Shown here: positions 18,260-25,806 of the stretch, in pieces
Layout of the letters: each line of letters begins with the position of its first letter
Numbering within the stretch: position 1 is the stretch's first letter
NCBI GenBank assembly: GCA_003556835.1
Contig: PWQG01000365.1
Span: 1-38,848 of the forward strand
Direction: 5' to 3'
Length of the DNA: 38,848 bases
Source: Gammaproteobacteria bacterium
Lineage (GTDB): Bacteria; Pseudomonadota; Gammaproteobacteria; Pseudomonadales; Pseudohongiellaceae
Notes under the pieces: generated by a model
Database searches by the model: none
Seen by the model: the letters and a program-made list of their open reading frames with translations, nothing else
Told to the model about the DNA's origin: nothing
Program-made: the position numbers and the translations under genes

Positions 18260-18838
18260 ATGAGATTCCTGCTGCTGTCTCTGATCCTGACCGGACCAGC
18301 TCTAGCCGATCTGGCCCCGGTGGTCGTACCCAGAATAGGCCCCTGCCCTTCTGGCTATTCCTCCTCGGGCGATTACTGCCGCCCGGGCCCTTCAGCCAGA
18401 TTTGCTGTGGAGCGAGTGGGCCCATGCCCGTCGGGCTATTCAACCTCGGGAGCATTTTGCCTGGCCACAGGCGACAACAGCCGGCATGCGATACAGCGGA
18501 GCGGTAGTTGCCCCGCCGGATACGCCAGTTCAGGCGCCTACTGCCTGCAAAATCGCGGGCACACAGCCCCTCAGACCGAACAGCCAGAGCTCATTGCAAG
18601 AGCGCTTCCCCGAATCGGACCCTGCCCTTCCGGCTATTCCAGTTCTGGCGACTTTTGCCGCCCTGGCTCCGCGGCGCGGTTTGCGGTTGAAAGAGTTGGC
18701 ACCTGTCCGTCCGGCTATTCAAGTTCAGGCGCTTACTGTCTCGCAAACTCAGCTACCAGTCGGCACGCACTGCCCCGTTCTGGTTCGTGTCCATCCGGGT
18801 ACACGACTTCTGGTGCCTACTGTTTAAGCTCCAATTGA
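18260..18838 (+). CDS. Secreted Cys-rich repeat protein
   Basis: 192 residues from ATG 18260 (GGAG 6 bases upstream; a GTG two codons earlier is possible). A signal peptide MRFLLLSLILTGPALA ends near residue 16-18. The mature part is six copies of G-x-CP-[SA]-GY-x-[ST]-SG-x-[YF]-C, each with two Cys exactly ten residues apart. The units follow the order A-B-C-A-B-C: RIGPC/CRPG, then RVGxC/CLA, then RSGSC/CL, repeated once. This shows duplication of a three-unit module. Twelve cysteines in pairs imply six disulphides and an extracytoplasmic location. No known function. Confidence 0.8.
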   Translation: MRFLLLSLILTGPALADLAPVVVPRIGPCPSGYSSSGDYCRPGPSARFAVERVGPCPSGYSTSGAFCLATGDNSRHAIQRSGSCPAGYASSGAYCLQNRGHTAPQTEQPELIARALPRIGPCPSGYSSSGDFCRPGSAARFAVERVGTCPSGYSSSGAYCLANSATSRHALPRSGSCPSGYTTSGAYCLSSN

Positions 18839-19557
18839 CGTTGACCAACAATGGCGTCTCGCCCGAAACCATCCAGCCACCCCCGTTCCCGGCTATAGCG
18901 AAACCGCTCGAGAGCCCATCGGCACCATGGCACCAGCCAGCAACCAGCGGCCAGATACGCAAAACCGCCAAGGCCAGCTCCTTGTCAGGGGCACCAAACC
19001 CGGGGCGTGGCTAGTGGAAGGATTGATCAATCAATGCCTGCAAAGACCGACGCGCTGCTGAAATTCACCTGGTGCTCACGGTCTTGTAGCCTGAATGGAG
19101 ACATGGGGCAAAGAGCGGCAGGTAAAACAACATCGTTCAGAATACTTCGCTCTCGGTTAAAGCGCGCCTGAGGGGGTGTGATTGCCGACGCGAACTATTC
19201 CGCCGGCACAGCGTACAGCCCGCCCATTCATGCGCATCCATTCGGCAGCTGTCGCGTCGTTGGATAGACCTTTTCCCAACAGATCGGCGCATTTTTTATG
19301 TAACAACCTCGGGTAGCTCGAGGCTGACCGGAGTTGATGTCAAACGTCAAGCTGACACGACACTGGGTACCGTTGGAATTCGCGGAAAAGGGCGGTTATA
19401 GTTCCTATGCATATATACGGTGGTGACTGGCAGACGTTCTATGACCTCAAAAAAGCGGAGCGTTTCAAGTGTAGCGTTGTCGGATAGACAGCTCTGCGGT
19501 CTGCCAATCCGAATGAATAAAGCTCATCAGGAACACACCTTCGACACGCGCACGTAA
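18839..19557. other. Gene-poor stretch of 719 bases
   Basis: No convincing gene on either strand; frames are short and have no RBS. It contains two members of a short dispersed repeat (GCGTCGTTGGATAGAC at 19254-19269 and GCGTTGTCGGATAGAC at 19474-19489). Composition shifts from GC-rich on the left to more AT-rich near 19400. It may be decayed island DNA. Confidence 0.6.
19467..19511. repeat. Dispersed repeat with imperfect hairpin
   Basis: GTTGTCGGATAG (19476-19487) recurs exactly at 20069-20080, and a 14/16 match lies at 19254-19269. Here CGGATAGACAG (19481-19491) and CTGCCAATCCG (19501-19511) form an imperfect 11-base hairpin with two mismatches. It lies 46 bases beyond the stop of the 19558-19854 gene, so it may act as a terminator or recombination site. 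Confidence 0.5.
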
Positions 19558-19854
19558 CTAATCTAACTCAAGTCCATAATTGATTTCGTAGGGGTCCGTT
19601 GATGTGATGCTTTCTCCATCCTCGAAATCAAGGGGCAGGTGGTTTGCTGCAAACTCTGCGAGATAACCATTTCCCTCTTCCATGTTGCTATCGACAAACT
19701 CTTCGACTGTCATATCGCCGAGTTCGGATTTGATACCTTCTCTTGCAGACTCATCACTCATTGCTTCTTCAATCACCGCAATCAGATCTTCTCTGCTGAT
19801 ATCGATATACGCAGTGTAGTCTGTATAGTAATTCTCAATTCGTTTTAATAACAC
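19558..19854 (-). CDS. Small acidic AT-rich hypothetical protein
   Basis: 98 residues from a GTG at 19854 with a very good Shine-Dalgarno (AAAGGAG, 7 bases before it). The protein begins MLLKRIENYYTDYTAYIDIS and continues with an acidic helical body (DLIAVIEEAMSDESAREGIK; MTVEEFVDSNMEEGNG). There is no membrane segment or motif I know. Base composition is clearly more AT-rich than the backbone. It stands alone, with members of the dispersed GTTGTCGGATAG repeat on both sides, which gives it the look of a small mobile cargo gene. Confidence 0.7.
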   Translation of the reverse strand: MLLKRIENYYTDYTAYIDISREDLIAVIEEAMSDESAREGIKSELGDMTVEEFVDSNMEEGNGYLAEFAANHLPLDFEDGESITSTDPYEINYGLELD

Positions 19855-20165
19855 CGTGTTGCTCCTTTCAGAACTCGTTACTCTGAATGTAATTCAAACC
19901 ATATTTATCGGTCACTAATACGGTGGGCGATCGCGTTATCCGTTAACAAGTAGCCTGGATCATAATCCGTTCGATTTTTTTCAATATTTTTTCGAAACGA
20001 ACAATCCCGATGCCGGAGCACAACTTTCATTTTATCATCTCAAAGAAGCACTGTGCTTTAAATGTAATGTTGTCGGATAGCATTCAGACTGCTACGTGAC
20101 ACTAATCAGCTATTCAGTGCTGCTGCTCTCAGCTCATTCGCAAGAACTAACGGCACAACCTCATC
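19855..20165. other. AT-rich intergenic stretch
   Basis: 311 bases with no gene seen. It holds the RBS and probable promoter of the 19558-19854 gene, an AT-rich run with a TTCGA...TCGAA inverted pair near 19975-19995, and the dispersed repeat at 20059-20080. Confidence 0.5.
20059..20080. repeat. Dispersed repeat, second copy
   Basis: TAAATGTAATGTTGTCGGAT followed by AG resembles 19466-19487 at 18 of 22 positions, including an exact 12-base core (20069-20080). A short TAGCA...TGCTA hairpin follows the core. Confidence 0.45.
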
Positions 20166-20290
20166 CTATTCTCCGTCATAGCACAACACGTACACGTGAC
20201 GCCCTTCATCAAAGTAGAAGTCCTCTACGTCGCGAAACTCATTCATTCCGGACACGCCCGAGAGCCCTTCAGTGACGACCCTGCACTCCC
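20166..20290 (-). pseudogene. C-terminal remnant of an unknown protein
   Basis: A minus-strand frame ends at TAG 20166-20168 and encodes WECRVVTEGLSGVSGMNEFR then DVEDFYFDEGRHVYVLCYDG. The composition is protein-like (acidic, aromatic, ordered strands), but no plausible start or RBS is present, and upstream the frame runs into the 20308-20604 gene. It is probably the surviving 3-prime end of a gene cut by a rearrangement. Confidence 0.35.
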
Positions 20291-20307
20291 AATGACTGAT
20301 TTTTTGA

Positions 20308-20604
20308 TCAGCCGTGTTCAGCAGTTGGCCTGTTGGCGCGTTCAGGGTGCTGGTCCCACAGCACCAAACGGCGTTTAAGGCGACATTCCAGCCGGGATCG
20401 GAGCTCCGGGAGGCTCAGGCCGTCCAGATACACCAACTCCGATCTCACCCACTGATACAGCGCCGTCCGGTTGTCCTTGGCCTGGCCCCGACTCAGGCAA
20501 ATGATTCGGTCGGTGCCTGACTCCATGCCGCAGTAAAACCAGAGATGGGCGACCAGCCTTGCCACGAGTTCGTCCCGCGTGTCGTTGTCGGTCAACTTGC
20601 CCAT
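20308..20604 (-). CDS. Hypothetical protein trailing the integrase operon
   Basis: 98 residues from ATG 20604 (MGKLTDNDTRDELVARLVAH), with AGGAGA 8 bases upstream; a longer frame to 20718 overlaps the previous gene. Helical and basic at the C-terminus (LPELRSRLECRLKRRLVLWD). No recognised family. It is the last of four same-strand genes after the integrase, 47 bases from its upstream neighbour. Confidence 0.65.
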   Translation of the reverse strand: MGKLTDNDTRDELVARLVAHLWFYCGMESGTDRIICLSRGQAKDNRTALYQWVRSELVYLDGLSLPELRSRLECRLKRRLVLWDQHPERANRPTAEHG

Positions 20605-20651
20605 GAAACGGTCTCCTGTCCCCTGCTCTGCATCGCTTTCAATCTGAGCAC

Positions 20652-21026
20652 TCAGGCCCGCCCACTCCACGATGGGTAGGTAGCGGCAGTGGCATTCCGC
20701 GCCGAGACTTCGGACCACAACTGGAAATGATTCAGCGCCCGCTTGTGTGCTTGCTGATACAAGCGCACCCAGTCCAGCATCCCGGCCGGCAAGTCACCGC
20801 GGTAGTCCTGACGGATCACCGGCAGCAGCCATTTCCGGCCGGCAGCGGTGATGCGGGCGGTGGCGAGGAACGGATCGGCGTCGAGAAACACCGACCACTC
20901 GCTTGAGATGACGACCTTGTAGGCCATCTCCAGGTCGGTCAAGGTTCCGTGCTGCTCGCGCGCGGCGAAGATCGCCGGATTGACCTGAAATTCAGGGGTT
21001 TTCGGGCGAGGGATGTGCGTTTCCAT
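20652..21026 (-). CDS. Hypothetical protein in the integrase operon
   Basis: 124 residues from an ATG with AAAGGAG 7 bases upstream. Soluble, with aromatic-rich segments (KVVISSEWSVFLDADPFLAT; LDWVRLYQQAHKRALNHF). No recognised family. It starts 39 bases after the DUF3883 gene and is probably on the same transcript. Confidence 0.65.
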   Translation of the reverse strand: METHIPRPKTPEFQVNPAIFAAREQHGTLTDLEMAYKVVISSEWSVFLDADPFLATARITAAGRKWLLPVIRQDYRGDLPAGMLDWVRLYQQAHKRALNHFQLWSEVSARNATAATYPSWSGRA

Positions 21027-21065
21027 GGTCAGTCTCCTTTGTCGAGTTTCAGTGGGTGCGTTGGA

Positions 21066-22739
21066 TTACTCGCTGTCTTCGGGGTGGTCCGGGTCTTTAC
21101 AGGGCGACTTGCTGGCCTCATCACCCTCGACCCCCTCGAACTCCTCCCACTGCCCTTCCAGAATCCGCGCCCAATCCGTGGGGCTGACGACCTGGTTGAT
21201 CTGACGAATCACCACCAGCTTCTCTCGGGCGGGCAGCACCGCGCTGGGGTTGCGAATGGCCGCATAGCGCTCGCCCTCAGGGGTACACAGGATCAGGATC
21301 AGCCAGTAGCGATCGCCCAACGCTTTAGCCCGCGCCCACTGCTTTTCGGTCATGCTGAACTGCTGGCCAGGGCGCACGCTCTTGGTCTCGATGGCCCATT
21401 CCGGCTCATCGCGGCGCTCGACGATGCCGTAGTCGTAGCCGCAACCATCGGCCGTGCGGTCGATCAGTTGACCCGGTCGCGGCCAGCCATACCGGGCATG
21501 GACCTGCTCAAAGCTCTGCTCGGCCTGCCGTCCGGTTCGAGTCCGCGCGTACGGTTTCTTGCTGGGTTGGCGACGGGAATGATCGGAACGACCATAGGGC
21601 TCGATATAGCCGTGCTCCAGCTCCGGCGTGGGGTCGATGCTCAAGCCCGCACACGCTGCCTTGAGTTCGCTGACCGTGTCGGTCGCTGCCCTCGGCAGAC
21701 TGACCAGCCTCGGCTCATCGGTGGTCCGAAGGAGACGACAGTGGGTCTTGATGGCCATGCAGCAGCGCGCCATCAAGGTCAACTCGCTGTTGAGTCCGTG
21801 GGGCTCGCGGTTATGAAAGCTGATCGCCTGGACCAGCTGCCCGGCCACAGTGGTGCCCTCACCGGGCCGATGGGACCAGCGACCGGCAAAGGCATCCCGC
21901 CAGATCCGCTCAACGGTCGGATCCAGGCTGATGGTGACGGCGGCAGCGGCCAGGGCTCCGGGTGCCGCCAATTCGGCGGGAACCGACAACGATTTCATCG
22001 CTTGCATGCCACGGCGCTGGGAGCGCTTCTTGCAGGCAAAGCGCTGCAGTTTGCAGGCGCGGCGCGCGATGGTTCTGACCAGTTCATGGTTGGTGCGGTG
22101 AGAGATCGTGACCGGCTGGAGCCGGGGAATCCGCCCCACCAGGCTGGCTTTGGGCCGAAAGAGATCCGGGCTGAGCCGCACCTTCTTGCACTCACGAACC
22201 GCCATCAGCAGATCCGGAATGGACACCGGGCGCGGTGCGTCGGTCAACCAGGGCTCGATGCCGCGCTCGCGACACTCCGTGACATGGCGGACGATCGCCA
22301 GGCCCGACTGAAACAGATAGTGCTGGTAGTCGTGGCGCACGGTAATCAGCTTGTAGCCGGTATGGCGAGTGCTCTCGGCCAGCAACCAACCGGCCGGGTC
22401 GATACGCCCATCCTCGTGCCGGAACCAGTGACTTTCATTGAAGGCACGCCACAGCTCAATACTGACCGGATCGAGCGCCAGACTGACCAACGCCGCGCCC
22501 AGGATCCCGGAGGAAAACAACCGCCGCCGCGGGTGCAGCGAGTCGAGCAGACGAATCTCATCGTCGTAGACGTCGCGGGCTTTTTCCAGGTTGACCGGGA
22601 CCTCGGTCTGCTGCCAGGCCTGGGGCACACCGCGGATGGCCAGGGTCAGGGCCTTGTCGATGTTGCTCTTGCGGAACAGCGGGCTGATGAATCCATTCAT
22701 CGGCTCCGGACGCTGCCCGGAGTGGTTTTGAATCCTCAT
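21066..22739 (-). CDS. DUF3883-domain protein (nuclease-like C-terminus)
   Basis: 557 residues from ATG 22739, with a textbook AAGGAGG 7 bases upstream; a longer frame to 22841 is rejected. Residues 1-400 are helical and unfamiliar, with two regions of similar look (SLALDPVSIELWRAFNESHW and ISLDPTVERIWRDAFAGRWS), suggesting an internal duplication. The C-terminus (about 440-540) fits DUF3883: GYDYGIVERR, EWAIETKSVRPGQQFSMTEK, QWARAKALGDRYWLILIL, with a D...E-x-K-like core. DUF3883 is often found in defence-related helicases and nucleases. The start overlaps the stop of the 22736-23200 gene by four bases (ATGA), so translation is coupled. A long plus-strand frame here is its shadow. Confidence 0.75.
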   Translation of the reverse strand: MRIQNHSGQRPEPMNGFISPLFRKSNIDKALTLAIRGVPQAWQQTEVPVNLEKARDVYDDEIRLLDSLHPRRRLFSSGILGAALVSLALDPVSIELWRAFNESHWFRHEDGRIDPAGWLLAESTRHTGYKLITVRHDYQHYLFQSGLAIVRHVTECRERGIEPWLTDAPRPVSIPDLLMAVRECKKVRLSPDLFRPKASLVGRIPRLQPVTISHRTNHELVRTIARRACKLQRFACKKRSQRRGMQAMKSLSVPAELAAPGALAAAAVTISLDPTVERIWRDAFAGRWSHRPGEGTTVAGQLVQAISFHNREPHGLNSELTLMARCCMAIKTHCRLLRTTDEPRLVSLPRAATDTVSELKAACAGLSIDPTPELEHGYIEPYGRSDHSRRQPSKKPYARTRTGRQAEQSFEQVHARYGWPRPGQLIDRTADGCGYDYGIVERRDEPEWAIETKSVRPGQQFSMTEKQWARAKALGDRYWLILILCTPEGERYAAIRNPSAVLPAREKLVVIRQINQVVSPTDWARILEGQWEEFEGVEGDEASKSPCKDPDHPEDSE

Positions 22740-23200
22740 GCGGAATCCTCCTTGAAAGATGCGGGGTTGACGTTGGGGGCTGAGAGATCGGCGCCCGAAA
22801 CTCGCCGAACAACGCGAGACTGGCTGGTGCGTGGCAGACACTCGGGCGTGTATTCCCAGAAGGGCTTTTCGAAATTCGATCGCTGGGCCCGGCGCGATGG
22901 CAGATCCAGCTCACCGCCCTGACCGGGGAAGGCGTCCAGCAGCAGCCGATGCAGGCGCTCTTCCAGCGCGACCAGCAGGTTGTCGACCGGATGAAGGGCG
23001 ATCTCTGCCAGCTGAATCCGCACCCAGTAACGCAGGGCGGCGTGATTGCAGTCTGGGGCTTCGGGCGCAAGCGCCCAGGCCAGATCACTCCCGGGCTGGA
23101 TGCGGAACACCGCTACCAGGTGCTCGGCCAGCAGCGAGACCTTGGGTCCGAGCAGACGGTAGGCGCCGCTCTGGCTAATGATGGATAGGCGGGTACTCAT
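22736..23200 (-). CDS. Hypothetical protein directly after the integrase
   Basis: 154 residues from ATG 23200, with AGAGGA 8 bases upstream. The N-terminus is MSTRLSIISQSGAYRLLGPK; the middle is helical (YWVRIQLAEIALHPVDNLLV) and the tail polar. No recognised family. It starts 12 bases after the integrase stop and ends in an ATGA overlap with the DUF3883 gene, so it belongs to the same operon. Confidence 0.7.
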   Translation of the reverse strand: MSTRLSIISQSGAYRLLGPKVSLLAEHLVAVFRIQPGSDLAWALAPEAPDCNHAALRYWVRIQLAEIALHPVDNLLVALEERLHRLLLDAFPGQGGELDLPSRRAQRSNFEKPFWEYTPECLPRTSQSRVVRRVSGADLSAPNVNPASFKEDSA

Positions 23201-23212
23201 GTCATGTTCCTC

Positions 23213-24457
23213 TTAGTGGCTATTCAATCGGGGCCCGCGCTCGGCCAGCAGGCGGCTCATGGCCGAGCCATCCTGGCGGGTCAGGTTGGGGACAAAACGG
23301 GAGTAGGTCTTGAACAGCATTTCGGTCGAGGTATGCCCCAGAATGCTGGCAATCCACTCCGGCGACTCTCCGGCCGCCAACATCAGCGTGGCCGTGGTGT
23401 GGCGAGTCTGATAAGGCCGTCGATAGGGCAGGTCGACATAGGCCAGCATCGGTCGCCAGACCCGCTTGACGAAATTGTTGGTGTCGATCGGCATGCCATT
23501 GCGGTTGCAAAAAACCCACTCATACCGACCGCCAGTGACCTTGTACTGGGCTTCCAGCGCTTCGCGCACGATTGGCAGCATCGGCACATCACGGACTGAC
23601 TCGTAGGTCTTGCCACCACTCTGAACCTCACCCTTGACCAGCGTCTCGCGGACCAGGATCAGGCCTGCATCAAAGTCAATGTTTTTCCAGCGCAGACCGT
23701 GCATCTCCCCGCTGCGCAGTCCGGAGAAAAACCGGACCGCCATGTAGTTCCGATAATCCGGGCGGACCTTTTCAAGGATCAGGTTGACCTCATCCAATGT
23801 GAAAGGATGGACCTCCGTCTTGAGCATCTTCAGTGGTTTGATGCCCTGAAACGCTTGCGGAAACTCGTAGCGATTCGCCGCCTCGTTCAGGATCTGGCGC
23901 AAGAAAGTCATGATCTTGTTGATCCGGTTGTTCCCCAAGCGCCGACCCGTGGGGCTCTGGTGTTTCGAGAGCTGCGCACGAAAGGCCAGCACATCCGCGC
24001 GCTTGATCGTCTCCACAGCACGGTCAGCAAAAGCCGGCAGCAGATACTTGCTCAGCACGCCCTCCACCGCTTCCAGGTGGGAGGGACGCCACTGCGGCGT
24101 GCACTCCATCTTCCAGGTGTCGGCGAAGTCCTTGAACAAAGGCGTGGACGGGACGAACTCCGGCGGAGCCACTGCCGGGACTGGGCCCGGCGTTGGTGCA
24201 GGCTGAGCAGAAGAACCATCCGAACCTGTAGCGGGACCATTCCTGAACTTGGCAGCCCTTTTGCTCCCCGGAAAAAGAGTCGCGTAGTCAAAGGTGCCGA
24301 GGCTGATTTCCTCCAAGACCTTCTTCAACAAGCTCTCCACCTTCCGGCGATTCCGCGGGGTGTCCTCTAGCGAGGTGTACTCCCGGCAGCGCTTTCCAAG
24401 ATAGGAAAAGTCGAGGTACAGGCGCCCGGTCTCGGGCCTGGTTCTTACCTTACCCAT
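23213..24457 (-). CDS. int: Tyrosine integrase with N-terminal DUF3596/arm-binding domain
   Basis: 414 residues. The N-terminus (MGKVRTRPETGRLYLDFSYL, KRCREYT) is of the DUF3596 arm-binding type, followed by a Pro-rich linker (about 75-105) and a SAM-like core-binding domain (about 105-200). The catalytic domain shows Arg I in FFSGLRSGEMHGLRW, the YQTRHTTAT box (Arg II), LGHTSTEMLF and the nucleophile region KTYSRFVPN. It should cut and rejoin att sites for the island. It follows the excisionase-like gene by 10 bases and is followed by four co-directional genes. The length is normal and the gene looks intact. Confidence 0.93.
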   Translation of the reverse strand: MGKVRTRPETGRLYLDFSYLGKRCREYTSLEDTPRNRRKVESLLKKVLEEISLGTFDYATLFPGSKRAAKFRNGPATGSDGSSAQPAPTPGPVPAVAPPEFVPSTPLFKDFADTWKMECTPQWRPSHLEAVEGVLSKYLLPAFADRAVETIKRADVLAFRAQLSKHQSPTGRRLGNNRINKIMTFLRQILNEAANRYEFPQAFQGIKPLKMLKTEVHPFTLDEVNLILEKVRPDYRNYMAVRFFSGLRSGEMHGLRWKNIDFDAGLILVRETLVKGEVQSGGKTYESVRDVPMLPIVREALEAQYKVTGGRYEWVFCNRNGMPIDTNNFVKRVWRPMLAYVDLPYRRPYQTRHTTATLMLAAGESPEWIASILGHTSTEMLFKTYSRFVPNLTRQDGSAMSRLLAERGPRLNSH

Positions 24458-24467
24458 GCTCGGTCAC

Positions 24468-24812
24468 CTACCTATTGGCCGACAGGTCGACAGGGCTTTT
24501 TACTTTCGGCATCGACCTCCCTGATCCCGGACGCCGACGGACGCCTTTGCGGTCGTCCTCCGCATTCGCAGGCAACCCATCATGATCAGGATGCTCGACT
24601 GAGGCTTCAGTCAGCGGAGCGTGCTCCAGGGAATACTTGACCATGTCCCGCTCGATGGCATCCCAGTAGTAAAGGATCTTGCGCCCACCAAAAGGGCGGA
24701 AGTAGTGGATGCCTTCGTGCAGGACAGAGTCGTTCAGCCGATTGCGGATGGTCCGCTCGTCGTAATGAATGCGCTCGGACAGCTGCGCGGTGGTAATATA
24801 CTCTCTGTTCAT
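24468..24812 (-). CDS. Excisionase-like helix-turn-helix protein
   Basis: 114 residues from the second of two adjacent ATGs (24812), with GGAGG 6 bases upstream. It starts MNREYITTAQLSERIHYDER with TIRNRLNDSVLHEGIHYFRP, an AlpA/MerR-type winged helix as in recombination directionality factors. The FGGRKILYYW segment fits the recognition wing. The C-terminal 50 residues are polar and probably disordered. It lies immediately before int. Confidence 0.75.
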   Translation of the reverse strand: MNREYITTAQLSERIHYDERTIRNRLNDSVLHEGIHYFRPFGGRKILYYWDAIERDMVKYSLEHAPLTEASVEHPDHDGLPANAEDDRKGVRRRPGSGRSMPKVKSPVDLSANR

Positions 24813-24873
24813 CATCGTCCTCCAATGTTGATGGAACCGCCTAAACGTCGACTTAATTCAACGCTTGAGGGTT

Positions 24874-24901
24874 ATTATGGGCCTCTTTTGTTGATTGTCA
24901 A
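24874..24901 (-). promoter_or_regulatory. Promoter of the xis-int operon
   Basis: Minus strand: -35 TTGACA (24896-24901), 16-base spacer, -10 CATAAT (24874-24879). It is about 60 bases upstream of the excisionase start and overlaps the direct-repeat operators at 24885-24916. Confidence 0.6.
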
Positions 24902-24916
24902 CCCCTTTTGTTGATT
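24885..24916. repeat. Two 12-bp direct repeats, likely repressor operators
   Basis: CTTTTGTTGATT at 24885-24896 and again at 24905-24916, exactly 20 bases apart (two helical turns), on either side of the -35 box of the xis-int promoter. They are probably bound by the divergently encoded XRE protein. Confidence 0.65.
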
Positions 24917-24936
24917 TTTTTGAACGCTCGTCGAAA

Positions 24937-25164
24937 ATGATCAGATTCAAGCTGAAGCAGCAGATCGCCGACAAGGAATTCCGCGAGAAGCGCCGGATCA
25001 GCCTTCAGGAAGTGGCGGACGCCACCGAGATCAACCGGGGAACGCTTTCGAAAATGCTCAACCAGCACGGGGCCGTGGTTCGCACCGACGTACTGGACAA
25101 GCTGTGCACTTACCTGGACTGTCGTCTGGAAGACCTGGCGGAGTTCCTTCCTGACGAGAAGTAG
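24937..25164 (+). CDS. XRE/Cro-type HTH regulator of the integration module
   Basis: 75 residues from ATG 24937 (MIRFKLKQQIADKEFREKRR); a longer frame from 24895 reads through the operator region and is less likely. The body ISLQEVADATEINRGTLSKM and VLDKLCTYLDCRLEDLAEFL matches the single-domain Cro/C1-type HTH (HTH_26-like). It is divergent from xis-int with the direct repeats between them, the usual layout of a repressor controlling excision. The RBS is weak. Confidence 0.75.
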   Translation: MIRFKLKQQIADKEFREKRRISLQEVADATEINRGTLSKMLNQHGAVVRTDVLDKLCTYLDCRLEDLAEFLPDEK

Positions 25165-25488
25165 GCTGTTGGGCTGGCGTGTGCCCCCTGCCCTGCACCT
25201 CGCCTGACACTTGACTCGCAGGGCACTCATCACCCGCACGCTTTTTCCTGATCGCTTGCTCATTCCTTCAGCTCCTGTCTTGTCGCCTGACCGACGCGGA
25301 ATTGCGCCGCTCGAATTCAGGCTAAGAGGGGTAGTCGGTAATGCAAGGGCAAACGGGGTTCTCAAGCCTTCCGGCCGAGTGACTGGTCAGGATCGAGATT
25401 CAGCTGGCAAATGAGTCAGCCCCAACCTCGACTTGACGAGCGTTGATCGGCTAGGCCGGAAGCGGCGAAATGCAATGGCTGGCAGAAG
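25165..25488. other. Intergenic stretch without a gene
   Basis: 324 bases after the XRE gene with no credible frame. A 9-base inverted pair CTTCCGGCC (25368-25376) and GGCCGGAAG (25454-25462) flanks its right half. It could contain an old element boundary, but I see no defined att repeat. Confidence 0.45.
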
Positions 25489-25641
25489 ATGATTGGCAAT
25501 CTGGGGAACAAGGACCGTCGCGGGCGCCAGGCGCGGGTGGGTCATTACGGACGCAGTCTGCGCATCAGCCGCACCGGTGGTGTGTCGCTGCGCCATGCGG
25601 TGCGCGCCGGGCGGGTCGAACGACTTTGGGCGCACTTGTAG
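25489..25641 (+). pseudogene. Gene remnant (RTGGVSLR-type hypothetical protein, truncated)
   Basis: 50 codons from ATG 25489 to TAG 25641: NKDRRGRQARVGHYGRSLRI then SRTGGVSLRHAVRAGR. This basic segment resembles the N-terminus of a hypothetical protein found in mobile islands (…RSGRYLRxSRTGGVSLR…), which is usually longer. Similarity ends a few residues before the stop. Probably a leftover 5-prime fragment at an old junction. The following 165 bases hold no gene. Confidence 0.4.
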
Positions 25642-25806
25642 GACTTAGCCAGCGCACCTGTATCAAAACGTCAGGCTGTGTAGTCCTGACACCGATCGCT
25701 ACCTAAACATGTGAGCCTGCGAATGGACGCGAACGACGATATATGCCGGATTTTCACCGCCGTTCTGGGGTTGCATCGCACCCAAGGCAAGTAGCTCGCA
25801 GTATTC

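Noticed and set aside
19254..20080. Integron cassette attC sites
   Set aside because: The repeats do not carry paired GTTRRRY and RYYYAAC ends and no integron integrase is present.
20949..22922. Plus-strand frame of 657 codons
   Set aside because: Antisense to the DUF3883 gene, which has a perfect RBS, operon coupling and a recognisable domain; the plus product has no motif.
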